Source: Leguminivora glycinivorella
Lineage: Eukaryota; Arthropoda; Insecta; Lepidoptera; Tortricidae
Length of the DNA stretch: 64,000 nt
Direction of reading: 5' to 3'
NCBI RefSeq assembly: GCF_023078275.1
Contig: NC_062995.1
Span: 9,002,917 to 9,066,916, forward strand
Shown here: piece by piece, positions 44,701 to 53,879 of the stretch
Layout: each line of letters opens with the position of its first letter
Numbering within the stretch: position 1 is the stretch's first letter
The notes under the pieces: generated by a model
What the model was told of the DNA's origin: nothing
What the model saw: the letters and a program-made list of their open reading frames with translations, nothing else
Databases searched by the model: none
Position numbers and translations under genes: made by a program

Positions 44701-47700
44701 TGAGAATACGATACTGAATACGCCCTTAAACGGATCACCACCATTTTTGTTACACCCTGTATATTCTTGTGAATAAATGAAATCTAATCTAATCTATATG
44801 CTATAGAACGGTCGTCATAAACTTTAACTCACCTTCGACAAGTTTCTTGCTGGCCTCCTTAAGTATACCCTGGATCTCCTCTTCAGTATTCCCATTCCCA
44901 TCCTTCAACACGTCCCAATTGATATCCTTATCATAATCATGCTCTTCCACATTCAACGTATCTCTAACTGGTATCTTTTCGAAAACATCTGCTTTGGAAA
45001 CCAATGTTTCAGATTCAACATTCTTTATATCAACTTCAATTTTGTCTTTAATGTCTTTCCAATAATCATTTATGTTAGAATAATAATCATATCTTTTCTT
45101 AGTGTCTCTCTTTTCTTTGCTATCTTTTTTGACGTAGAAGTTTTTGTAACCGAGTCCAGGCAAGTTTTTGACGACGAACATTAGAACGTGGGTAGCGTTG
45201 GACTGTCTCGTTGGGATTAAAAAGTATTCGTATAAAAGTTTTTGAACTAGGCCGAATATTTTGGTTCCTGGAAATAATTTTGGATACAATTAAATACCGT
45301 TAAGTACTTAAATATATAATCCACCAGCTTTTGCCTGCGGCTTCGCTCGCGTTAGAAAGAGACAAATAGTAACCTATGTTATTCTCCATCTCAACTATCT
45401 CCACTTAAAAAATCACGTCAATTCGCTCGTCTTGCCGTGAAAGACGGGCAAACAAACAGACACACACATTTTTCCATTTATAATATTAGTATGGACTAAT
45501 AGTATAACTAGAAAAGTGTGTGTGTCTGTTTGTTTGTCTTTCACGGCAAAACGGAGCGACAAATTGACGCGAGTTGATGGGATGGAGAGTGACATAAGGG
45601 TTGTATGGAATGGAGCATAGCGTCACTACTTTTAAAAAATCTCGTATCTCACGCTGCTTCTCAAAGTTAAAACGCAGTAAGTCTATATGCATTCCATACA
45701 TACTTACTACAATTTTTTTTTCATTGCCAGACAAAGATACAAGTTGTTTTAAAAGTAGTGACGATATATGAGTAACTTAAGTACACATATATTTTTATAC
45801 TTGGCTGTATTATGTATTTTAATTCCTTACACACAACTTACCAGTTTCGTCATAAACGGAGTATCCTGTGCCAATGACGGGCAGTTCTACATAAGTGTAG
45901 CCTCTTGGCAAGACCTGGTTGTTGAACACTGTCACCTGATAAAGTGAATGAGTACACCCGTTAGAGTATGGTCAAAGAGGATCGAGTATTATAGAGAGTT
46001 ACTGTCGAAGTAAAATGTGTAATCGCAGTGTATGGCACTGCCATCTCTCGACACAGGCTTAAAACTTTTGAACCTCACTTTTGACAATTTGGCCCATATT
46101 ATAAATTGAAATTGATATCATACACGAAAGAAAAAACGACAAGGCCCACTGGTGCTGCACGGGAAGCATGGTCGCGCGATAGACGATAAAATAGCAGGCT
46201 GTCCCTATCGCACTATTTGTAAAGCTCGGCCAGCCAATTTATATATAGTAGTGTGACTACTTAAAAACTTATTTGACATAAAAAACCAATATTTATAGAT
46301 TTTGGGTAAGTATAAAGTACGTATTTTCGACTAAAAATGTGTGTATTTTTTATTTTGGCACCAGAAATCGATGTCAGCGATGTAGTGACGTCATCGAATA
46401 GGAACCTTCTTCATGTCAAAACAATCACTGAAAATGTTGTTTTTGAGTAGAATAACCTGATGCACAGATAATCAGATTAACATGACGGTGTTGTTTCTGC
46501 CTGATTACGTAAAAGTATACTTTAAAAATATTTTCTGCTGTTTTTAAGTCATAATAAAATATAGTAATATTTTAGTTAATTAGACAGTGCTTAATCATAT
46601 AAGACAGACTTTAAAAAGGGTCTAGTAGCCTATTGAACCCATATCCCATAGTCGACTTTATACATACTTATCAAAGACTTATCTAACTCCGTATAGACCG
46701 ATAAAGTCTAAGAAAAAAACGTACCTCAAAACCATACAGAAAAAGGTACGGTGAGCTAGATGGCGATACACCTTTGGGGTACGCTCGGCTCACAGAACAC
46801 CCCACTAGAAGCCTAATGCAAGCGATATTGTTCGAGACGCAAATCACCAATCCTTGCGGGGTGAGGGGGGAGCGCAAGGTGCTGCCATTGGTCGTTTCAA
46901 ATAATGGCGCGCCTCTACGATTATCCGTAGGGATGGGAATGGGACATGTCTATTATAGACAATGGTACCGGTGCCAGTACTGTGGTGAATTTGTTATGCA
47001 ACAAATTATAATATTATAGCAGTTTTTCTTACTTATTTATATTTCTTTAGTTATAAAGTATTATTTCTACAAGTAATGGTAAGAAATGCGCAAGTTAGGC
47101 GTTTTTGCAAGCTTTTATTTAACTTGCAATGTTAGTATATTCGGGTGAAATCATGCTACTTTTAAAGCAGATATTTTTAACCGATTGAGCTGAAATTTTG
47201 CACACATAATTGTGTAAATCATATGACGATGCAATATTATGGTATCATGGAGCTGATCTGCTGATGGACCAGAAACGTGGCCATAGATTAAATTTCATAT
47301 CTGATTATGATGTTGAGTTGTTGACCTCAATTCCAATAAGGCCTAGTTACCCTTCGGGTTGGAAGGTCAGATGGCAGTCGCTTTCATAAAACTAGTGCCA
47401 ACTCTTGGGATTAGTTTCCAAAGCGGACCCCAGGCTCCCATGAGCCATGAGCCAGAGCAAGGAGGATGATGATTGTGATAGCACCTCAATAAAAATCATT
47501 CTAGTAACTAATAACTAAACTGTGCATTTTTACTTACGTTTACTAAGTTAAATTACCAACTAAATATTCTAAACTAATCAATCAACTAAATAACACTACA
47601 GACTCTACAGATTCTAGATAATTATACTCAATTACAAATCTGCTTTCTTTTATATTTCATAAAATGGTAGCACATGGTACGAACGGTAGTAAGAAGTTCC

Positions 47701-50700
47701 CGCAACAGATAAACTAACATGGCCCCATCCCTAGTCGTTTACGTGAAAGGGATAGCATATCGCATTGTTAACTAGGCAAAAAGGGATGGACGCGCCTCGG
47801 TGCCGCTCAGTACAACCATATTGACCAGTATAAATGAACTCCGCGAATAATAAACAATATTCAACAAAATAATTATTTTGACTTAACTGTGGAATGTTAT
47901 TCCATCTTTTTTATATGTGGAAGTGTTAGAAGACTTGCCACACCACTTTGTGCTGCAAGAGACCATTGTTTGCAACCAAATTTAATTATTTAAGATTTTT
48001 TACCGAGCGGACACGAACACTGTTAGCGGGTCGTATACTTGGGCGCTACTGATCGGTGTCGAACGCGTTCAAACTTTTATACACCTGATTTGTCGTATGC
48101 TTGGTGACCGCGAGTCGCCCTGTAAGGGCCGTCTTGTTGTATTGGTCTGTGGCTCCCATATAACCATAATCGGTCGCCGTTCCTACGCAAATCCTCCTAT
48201 TTTGTGTACACACAGGTCTTCGGGTCTCAATGTTTAGTCGCAGTACGGTCGACGTTTAGTCGCGGCGACCCAAATGGGGACGATTGGTAACAGGCACAAA
48301 TGGTCACAGAAGTGACAGAAGTGTGCACTACGCGTGCACACATTGTTACCGTTTGGCGACTACTTTCCCAAAATCATTCGTTCATTTCATTCTTTTCAAA
48401 TGGCGACTGTCAGAGACGTCAAAGTAAAAAAGAAATAAAATCATTTGACATTAAAATGTAATGGCGTAAGAATTTGTTAAAGATAAATATTGTTTGCATT
48501 TGTAATATAATGTGGGCTAATTACCATGGCCAATTAAATTGCTCGAGTGATTTCATAAAAAAAGTCTAAATTTATCAACGCGCCATCAATTTAACTCAGT
48601 TTAACCAGTAATAATATTATTGACTACTCGGTGTTTGCGTGTTATGTATATTGATTGGTGAAGTTTTAGTGCTCCGGTGCATATACTATACTGAAATAAT
48701 AAAAATAATGCCCAGAAAACCAATAAAGTTGTTAAAATATGGATTAAGACGGTAATATTCCATGTAAAAAACAGTCGCCAAACGGTCACCAAACGGTCGA
48801 CAAACGGTCGCAAAATGGTCGCAGCGTACACGCGTGACCGAAATCAGTGAATATTTATTATATTTTCAAAATGGCTTCCTGTATTAATTTTTTCCAGGTA
48901 TCCTCAAACTTTATAAACAATTAAATATGCCGTCGTACTTAGTTGCCCTCACTAAAGAAGATTAAAAAAAATTGTAACGTGCGTACCGAGCTGCTGGGTT
49001 GTAAAGGATCGGGGATCATATTATTATGGTCTTCTATAGAGCTACTAGTATTTTGCGGCATTTCACAATTGACACTTGTTGAAGTAGTCGTCATTAATAT
49101 TACTATCAACATTAATTTCAGCAATCTGGACTTCTTTTGTCAAGATTTTTGTATAGATAAGTGTCTATAAATTTGCAATGTTAAAGAGACATAAATAAAA
49201 CGTAGTAGAGTAAATAATGTGTTTTTTTTGTAACCCAAACAAAATACTTGTAGATACGAGTGCGGAAAAGAGGAAAATCGATACGAGTAGCGATAAATTA
49301 ATACACGAACGAAGGGAGTGTTTTAAATCGACACGAGTTGTGAATGTCCTTTTCGCACGTGTATCGTACGACGATTTTCAGTACCTAAATCTAAGCTAAG
49401 AGTTTCGACCAGACAAGAAATGAATCATTGCTTGATTTTCTCGCACTACTGCGTTAAAAAAAGCAGCATCTGTACTGAAAAAAACTATCATTGCGCAACA
49501 GAAATTCTATTAATATCACAGTAAATACTCTATTTCATTTGATTCCTACTTTTATTGTGTAAAGCAACACTACACTTCATTTTTATCAATAAGAATTAAA
49601 AATTATATATTTAATACATTAAGTAACTATAAAGTGCTTATGTATTTGTATTATCATTCTGCACTTTTCTTAACTTTCCCATATTTCTATAAAATGTCGA
49701 AGAGTGCTTAAATGGTCGTCGTCGTTTATTATTATTTAATTCGCTCATATTTAAATGATTCAAAGCAACCAGTCCACAACTTCACAAGACAGTTTGAGAA
49801 ACCTTCGTATTTCAGATTGTCATTTGCGGATACAGTGGTTTAGGAGCAGTTCGGTAATCAGACCTACACATGTGTGTACAAATTCTGTCAATGTCACTGT
49901 CAGAAACCGTTCTGACAGTGACAATGACAGCCACAAATTCGTCCACATGTTGTTACCGTTATGTGTGCAAACGTCGACTAATAAAGTGTCGTTAAAAGTC
50001 ATTCTGACAGTGACATTGACAGCCACAAATTCGTACACATTTTGTTACCGTAACGAGTGCACACGACGACTACATTTTGTTATTGTATCAATACGGTCGC
50101 ATTGTTTGCACGACGTTACCACGCGTTATGTCACATTTGACAGTTAGTTACTGATTTGAAGATTTTGCGACTGAAATGGTTGTATGGGCTCGGCTAGATG
50201 GCGCTAATATTAATATTTGACATTTTAACACATATCAAGCTAAGAATATGGGCCAAATTGTCAAAACGGATGTTCAAAAGTTTTAAGCCTGTGTCGAGAG
50301 ATGGCAGTCTATGCACTGTAATTACACATTTTACTTTGACAGTAATTCTTTATAATACTCGATTTTGATACTTATATCATAAATTAAATATAACAAGATC
50401 ATACCATCCCATACATTAAAATGCGACCGCCTACGAACGCGCTTACACTCCACCACACATAGATGGCGCCACAAAAAATGCCTTGTTGCCACCGATTATT
50501 TGTAGATTGGCATTAAGTGTCAATTCCGAGCCGTAAATCTATGTCAAAAGTGACACTTAACGCCATCTACAAGTATAATCGAAAGCTACAAGACATTTTT
50601 TTTGTGGCGCCATCTATGTGTGGTGGAGTGTAAGCGCGGTCTTAGGCGGTCGCATTTTAATGTATGAGATGGTGTATGATCTTGTTATATTTAATTTATG

Positions 50701-50816
50701 CTTATATACAGATTCTACTTACGATAAAAGCTTTGCTGCGCTCAGTGACACCGCACTGCGATTGGTTGAACTCGCATCGTTCGTAGACTAGACTCGTCTC
50801 TGATTGGAGCAGTTTA
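34696..50816 (-). CDS. MAN2B1: Lysosomal alpha-mannosidase (GH38), C-terminal part, 6 exons
   Basis: Exons read leftward: 50816-50723, 45935-45842, 45267-44833, 41115-40991, 39186-39064, 35796-34696; all junction phases agree, giving about 656 residues to the stop. Family landmarks: a cysteine-containing CEFNQSQC segment, VTVFN and LPVIGTGYSVYD, LGYKNFYV, IVLENE, SSGAYIFRPN, FYTDSNGR, GNYYPIVNEIYI, RARGGASLKDG, QHRRLKHDDAFGVGE, LPKGVHLLTLEPW and IKETTLAAN. These cover the beta-rich C-terminal half of class II alpha-mannosidases, which trim mannose from glycoproteins in lysosomes. The N-terminal zinc-dependent catalytic domain and signal peptide are not in the window. There is a long charged insertion between the FYVKKD and IVLENE segments. 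Confidence 0.92.
36150..36356 (-). repeat. Second SINE-like family, copy
   Basis: Same body as 58905-59150 (GGTCCGCTTTGACAACTAAT to TTCGCACATAAGTTCCGAAG), without the tRNA-like end. Confidence 0.65.
36450..38388. mobile_element. Long-TIR element (~1.94 kb) with repeated AAAACGACC motif
   Basis: Arms 36450-36685 and 38153-38388 are inverted copies, both starting GGTCGGTATCAAAACGACTGG when read inward. Each arm is a string of AAAACGACC-like units about 20-30 bp apart. The interior holds a nested 537-bp MITE (36885-37421) and AT-rich sequence without a convincing reading frame. Confidence 0.8.
36885..37421. mobile_element. 537-bp MITE with 8-bp TSD, copy 1
   Basis: From CATAGATTTAGAATTATTAA to GTAAAGGTCTTTG; TSD CATTTATG at 36877-36884 and 37422-37429. 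Subterminal inverted arms of ~43 bp (GTGTCCCTCTCGCA and TGCGAGAGGGACAC). Sister copy at 51288-51850. Confidence 0.87.
38655..38722 (-). repeat. tRNA-like SINE head
   Basis: On the - strand: GGTAGCCTAGCGGTAAGTGC (box A) and CGCGGGTTTGAACCCCAGCT (box B). The upstream part matches no complete tRNA. Confidence 0.55.
39064..39186 (-). CDS. MAN2B1: Alpha-mannosidase exon
   Basis: Acceptor ATTTCAG, donor AGG|GTATAG (weak). Encodes YTSLAIDKDSSWMTYTSKRD, then GTTLHIRLTCGYYIGCEGDNR. It leads directly into APANRSSGAYIFRPN of the next exon, matching the family's 'F.Y..G.EGDN....SGAYIFRP'. Confidence 0.85.
39523..39954 (+). repeat. 432-bp repeat 'CACTAGCTCGGAAACACG', copy 2
   Basis: Same length and order as 6196-6627 with scattered substitutions; the GTGAGGGG palindrome at both ends of the first 240 bp is kept. 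Confidence 0.7.
40690..40930 (-). repeat. tRNA-derived SINE
   Basis: Reads on the - strand GACCGGTCTGGCGCAGTCGG, GGGTTCGAATCCCGGTAAGG, down to an AATAAATAAATAAAT tail. Lies 60 bp downstream (in the intron) of mannosidase exon 40991-41115. Confidence 0.8.
40991..41115 (-). CDS. MAN2B1: Alpha-mannosidase exon
   Basis: Acceptor ATCTTCCAG, donor GAA|GTAAGT. Encodes (D)MARVSKDSKTVFPKMSED, then a further acidic stretch, ending ASKDIVLENE, where the family resumes ('ENE' before the next beta strand). A MITE begins only 19 bp upstream of the exon. Confidence 0.85.
41134..41452. mobile_element. Foldback MITE 319 bp next to a mannosidase splice acceptor
   Basis: Ends CATAAATTAAATATAACAAG and its inverse. 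Both arms carry CCACACATAGATGGCGCCAC. TSD ACGAAAT / CCGAAAT (6 of 7). The element begins 19 bp upstream of mannosidase exon 40991-41115. Sister copy at 50378-50700. Confidence 0.85.
41653..43419. mobile_element. Two-copy DNA element carrying an exon cassette, copy 1 (1767 bp)
   Basis: Starts CCCATATAACCATAATCGGT and ends with the imperfect inverse of it, GCGACTGAAATGGTTGTATGGG read in two parts. It contains AACGGTCGC motifs on the left, the exon-like ORF at 42421, and two ~70-bp direct repeats (43143-43210, 43240-43307) rich in TGACAGTGACA. It is inserted in a copy of the GACGTGTCTGTC repeat (41453-41652, remnant after 43420). Paralogue at 48155-50188. Confidence 0.75.
42393..42692 (+). CDS. 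Exon-like ORF inside a transposon (unknown protein N terminus)
   Basis: A TTTTTTCCAG acceptor is followed by an ATG at 42421, then MPYSVVLTEEDLKKFVTCVP, SCWIVKDKILLWPKNRKPNE and on to FEDTEDEE, with a GAAAG|GTAAAT donor. The PYSVV...VPSCWI...WPK pattern resembles the N-terminal segment of many uncharacterised insect proteins found near transposons; I cannot name the family. The second copy of the element holds the same exon with a stop (48927-49010). Confidence 0.45.
44500..44759. mobile_element. Mariner-like MITE, 260 bp
   Basis: Ends CAGAGTGTAACAAAAATGG and CCATTTTTGTTACACCCTG, flanked by TA on both sides (44498-44499, 44760-44761), as in Tc1/mariner. Near-palindromic. It lies just downstream of a mannosidase exon. 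Confidence 0.8.
44833..45267 (-). CDS. MAN2B1: Alpha-mannosidase exon with long charged insertion
   Basis: Acceptor TTTCCAG, donor GAAG|GTGAGT, 435 nt. The first part, ending in LPGLGYKNFYVKKD, matches the family. The next ~90 residues are rich in Lys, Asp and Glu (for example YDYYSNINDYWKDIKDK and EEHDYDKDINWD) and have no counterpart in the human enzyme at this point. Confidence 0.85.
45842..45935 (-). CDS. MAN2B1: Alpha-mannosidase exon
   Basis: Acceptor TTTATCAG, donor ACTG|GTAAGT. Encodes VTVFNNQVLPRGYTYVEL then PVIGTGYSVYDET, the family's 'V-VFNP..R..YVRLPV.G..Y.V.D' strand pair. Confidence 0.88.
46110..46671. other. Mannosidase intron, no assignable feature
   Basis: AT-rich with no convincing frame and no copy elsewhere in the window. 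Confidence 0.35.
46791..50188. mobile_element. 3.4 kb composite insertion with 7-bp TSD
   Basis: Starts CACAGAACACCCC and ends GGTTGTATGGG, flanked by CTCGGCT on both sides. The right part, 48155-50188, is a known two-copy element. The left part, 46791-48154, holds a SINE-like fragment (47325-47460) and unassigned sequence. No transposase seen. Confidence 0.6.
48155..50188. mobile_element. Two-copy DNA element carrying an exon cassette, copy 2 (2034 bp)
   Basis: Same ends and order as 41653-43419. The exon ORF is broken (a stop soon after ATGCCGTCGTACTTAG). Replacing 42715-42925, it has a ~690-bp stretch (49010-49700) that includes part of another repeat (TAATACACGAACGAAGGGAG). The right third, 49697-50188, is almost identical to copy 1. 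Confidence 0.75.
50378..50700. mobile_element. Foldback MITE 323 bp next to a mannosidase splice donor
   Basis: Same family as 41134-41452; TSD CTTATAT exact at 50371-50377 and 50701-50707. It ends 22 bp from the end of mannosidase exon 50723-50816. Confidence 0.87.
50723..50816 (-). CDS. MAN2B1: Alpha-mannosidase exon, most 5' seen
   Basis: Acceptor TTTACAG, donor ATC|GTAAGT. Encodes KLLQSETSLVYERCEF then NQSQCGVTERSKAFI, matching the family's cysteine-bounded 'C..LN.S.C' stretch ahead of the VTV-N strand. It starts in mid-codon, so at least one upstream exon must exist. A MITE ends 22 bp downstream of the exon. Confidence 0.8.
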
Positions 50817-50871
50817 CTGTAAACATTACAAATGCAAGTTTTTAGAAATAGTATATTAAAAACAATATTGG

Positions 50872-51105
50872 TGACACCTTACACAGATCGACTTAGCCCC
50901 AAAGCTTGTACTATGGGTGCTAAGCGACGATATACATATATACTTAAATAGACAAATACATACTTGTATACATATTAGAAAACATCCATGACGCCGGAAC
51001 AAATATCTGTGCTCATTTCACAAATAAATGCCCTTACCGGGATTCGAACCCAGAACCGCGGCTTAGCAGGCAGGGTACCGACTGAGCCAGACCGGTCGTC
51101 ATTAC
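50872..51105 (-). repeat. tRNA-derived SINE
   Basis: Minus-strand copy: head GACCGGTCTGGCTCAGTCGG with a small deletion, box B GGGTTCGAATCCCGG, tail CTGTGTAAGGTGTCACC. Confidence 0.78.
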
Positions 51106-51287
51106 GATTTAAGTGCGGAAAGTAAATTCGTAAGGAGCGGCGATAAATTAAAACACGTACGAAGAAGACCGCGCTAACCGAAGTAGGTAGTTTTCGAGAT
51201 ATTTTGTGTTAGACGCACTTGCCTGCTAGACGCACTTTGCCACCTTAACCTACTTTTAGGTTGTCTGACAGATCGTCGGGTTAAAAC

Positions 51288-51850
51288 CATAGATTTAGAA
51301 TTATTAAACTAGATTGTTTAGTTAGGTCAAAAAGTGTGTCCACATGAGAGGTAATTGTTTGGGCTGGTGTCCCTCTCGCACTTGCTGACAATGTCAACAT
51401 TATTCAGTGACGTCATCACTGTCATAAATTGGGGATACCAGTCAATTTTCAAAGTTACTACTAAATCTACTAACACCCAATTGAAAGTATTTTTTAATTA
51501 TACAAATCTTTGATTTACTGGCATCAAAATAATTACATTATAATTATTTGCAATTTTTTTGAAATATATCGAAACCCTAGTTTGAATATAACATTAAAAT
51601 AAAATAAGAAGTTATAAAGTCAGGTAATATACAGATATTATAAAGTCAGGTAATATACAGATAAAAATACTACTAATATGGGAACCTCATTAACACTGGC
51701 AACACGTGCGAGAGGGACACCAGCCCAAACAATGCCCTCTCATGTGGACCGTTTTCGCTAGTCTGATACGATCGACTTTCTGTTTCAGTAATAAGGTTTA
51801 ATTTCGTATGGCAAAAAATGTGATTGAGCTGTCCCCTGTAAAGGTCTTTG
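51288..51850. mobile_element. 563-bp MITE with 8-bp TSD, copy 2
   Basis: Same family as 36885-37421; TSD GTTAAAAC at 51280-51287 and 51851-51858. It is 26 bp longer because TATAAAGTCAGGTAATATAC and its neighbours are tandemly doubled near 51612-51662. Confidence 0.87.
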
Positions 51851-51930
51851 GTTAAAACATACAATGTAACACTTAATTGTCGTAATCGTTACTATAAGTG
51901 GGTTCTTAATTGTTATCTTTGCGTTTTATA

Positions 51931-53324
51931 CAGAGTGGGGCCTGTAACAAAGGCGAAGAATTGAACTCTAGGCTATTCTCCTTATACTAATCAACATTTG
52001 TTCGGCGACTTTTATAAATAACTTGTATTTTGATTTTTATCACCCTTGAAAGTTTTTTCTAAGAGGTAATGTATTGCGAATTCTGTTAAGTCTAAAGTGT
52101 GACAGACAACGTCAATGACAACAATAATGGCGTACATTGAAGCTAATATCGCATGATTTTGTGTGAATCGCTGGTTCTATCCAAATTAAATTACGGTGAT
52201 ATCGTCTATGGACCACGCTTGCAACAAAAGACTCGCCGCTTGATACAGAGAGTACAAAATGCTTGTTATAGATTTATTTATTCAATACCTCCAAGAAGCC
52301 ATAATATATCTCCGTATCTGAACAAATCGTCCATTCTCAATATGTCTTCTCGGAGACATCTCCATCTTGCATGTCTCCTTTTTGGCGTTTTAAATAATAA
52401 ATCACCGGAATATCTCTTTTCCAAAGTATCCACATCAACTTTTCATAACCGCCATGGTACTAGGTCAACTCGATGTTGCCTTTTGGAAATGTATCCACAC
52501 AGAACAGTCGCATTTACTGGTTGTTTCCGATATCTCGCGACCAAATGCTGGAATGATATCCCTCCACCTGTAAGACAACTAAAAAGTAAGAAATCTTTCA
52601 AATTGCAATTTAAAAAGATATTACTGGAGAAACAAAAAACAGGGATACCATACGGATTTTTGGTCGCGGATTTTAGGATATAATTATTTTTACGGTACAT
52701 TCTTAACGGCACGTTTGCGCACTTTATAACACTTTATAACACAAGTATTACTTACACATTTTCTATATTCTTGTTGGTCATTAATTGTATATGTATGTAT
52801 TATTTCCACTTTAATTTGTATTTCATTTCACAGCAATGTATATAATTATATTTATAATCATAAATTGTTTTCTCACCTTACTTTAAAATTAGCTTAACCT
52901 ATTTCTTCATTTATACACATTTCTTTATTTATTTAACTGTAACGTGATCTGGGTGCCGGCAGAATATCAGTGCCTCACTCGAAAGGGTGAAGCGTATAGC
53001 TGAGTCGGAACCCTTTTGTTTTTGCTGCAATGCACACAGTGTTGGGAAGCATTTTTTTAAATGTTGTGTACGTAATTTTAAGTCAATTGTATGTTTTTTT
53101 TCTTCTTCTCTTTTTGTTGTTCTGTGTTGCATTTGTAATTGTGTGTTATTGCAGCATTCAAATAAAGCTTTTATCTATCTATCTATCTATCTATATTGAT
53201 TTTGTATGAAAAATTAAAAATTTAAAGACTTCATAATTTTTAAAAGTCACTGAACAAATGTTGATCAGTATAAGGAGAATAGCCTACAGTTCAATTCTTC
53301 GCGTTTGTTACAGGCCCCACTCTG
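51931..53324. mobile_element. Mariner-like MITE with a LINE inserted in it
   Basis: Ends CAGAGTGGGGCCTGTAACAA and its inverse, with inverted arms of more than 70 bp (AGGCTATTCTCCTTATACT on both sides). Flanking TA at 51929-51930 and 53325-53326. The centre holds the LINE fragment at about 52140-53195. Confidence 0.82.
52140..53195 (+). mobile_element. CR1/L2- or jockey-like LINE 3' fragment with (TATC)n tail
   Basis: 52153-52683 encodes the C-terminal end of a non-LTR reverse transcriptase: SLVLSKLNYGDIVYGPRLQQ, LIQRVQNACYRFIYSIPPRS, then a CWNDIPPPVRQLKSKKSFK segment. A 3' UTR follows and ends in AATAAAGCTTTTATCTATC with repeated TATC units. It is 5'-truncated, as is usual for LINEs. Confidence 0.8.
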
Positions 53325-53628
53325 TATAGAAAAACCTGAAGCATGAAACATCGACTTATCGTTTGAAGTGTAAAATCTTGAAGCAAAAGTCAAGACAAGC
53401 AAAGGATACAAATAATATAAATAAGTGTTTAGTATTGCTAAATATTGTGAGTTATTCGTAGTTAATAGTAGTAATCAAAGTGATTTTTTTTCCATAAAGT
53501 GTCCGTAGGTGTTTTTTTTTTCACTAAGTCAAAATATGGTCGAAGTCCGTTTAAGAGCATATTTTATTAGCTATCGTATTTTGATTTGAATAAACTGGTT
53601 CAAAAAATACGCGATAAAATAGGGCCTG

Positions 53629-53877
53629 TGTGGTGATGGGTTAAGAATTTCACCACCCCCTTTCTTCCCGTGGGTGTCGTAGAAGGCGACTGTGGGATTT
53701 GGGTTAAATTGTGGCGTAGGTGAGAGGCTGGCAACCTGTCACTGCAATGTCACAGTTTCGTTTTCTTCAACCCCTTATTTGCCAAGAGTGGCACTGAAGC
53801 TTTAGTAGTTTCATGTGCTCTGCCTACCCCTTTATGGGATACAGGCGTGATTGTATGTACCTATGTATGTATGTAAA
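53629..53877 (+). mobile_element. RTE-type 3' UTR with (TGTA)n tail
   Basis: CTTCCCGTGGGTGTCGTAGA through CTGCCTACCCCTTTATGGGA, ending TGTATGTACCTATGTATGTATG. Inverse copies of the last ~110 bp at 54056-54174 and 12008-12110; a scrap at 36085-36135. Common 3' module in lepidopteran genomes. Confidence 0.6.
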
Positions 53878-53879
53878 TA

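Larger units (their letters stand above)
46672..50367. mobile_element. MITE 'CAAAGAGGATCGAG', inverted, split by a 3.4 kb insertion
   Basis: Left part 46672-46790 begins CAAAGACTTATCTAAC. The right part 50189-50367 ends CTCGATTTTG. ATACTTAT flanks the whole unit (46664-46671, 50368-50375). CTCGGCT is doubled around the insertion (46784-46790, 50189-50195). Both halves share a G variant at the break, which shows they were one copy. Confidence 0.8.

Noticed and set aside
46928..47733. Possible hAT element (TAGGGATGGG...CCCATCCCTA)
   Set aside because: Termini look right but the flanks ATTATCCG and GTCGTTTA do not match, and a SINE-like fragment lies inside, so the ends may belong to different things.
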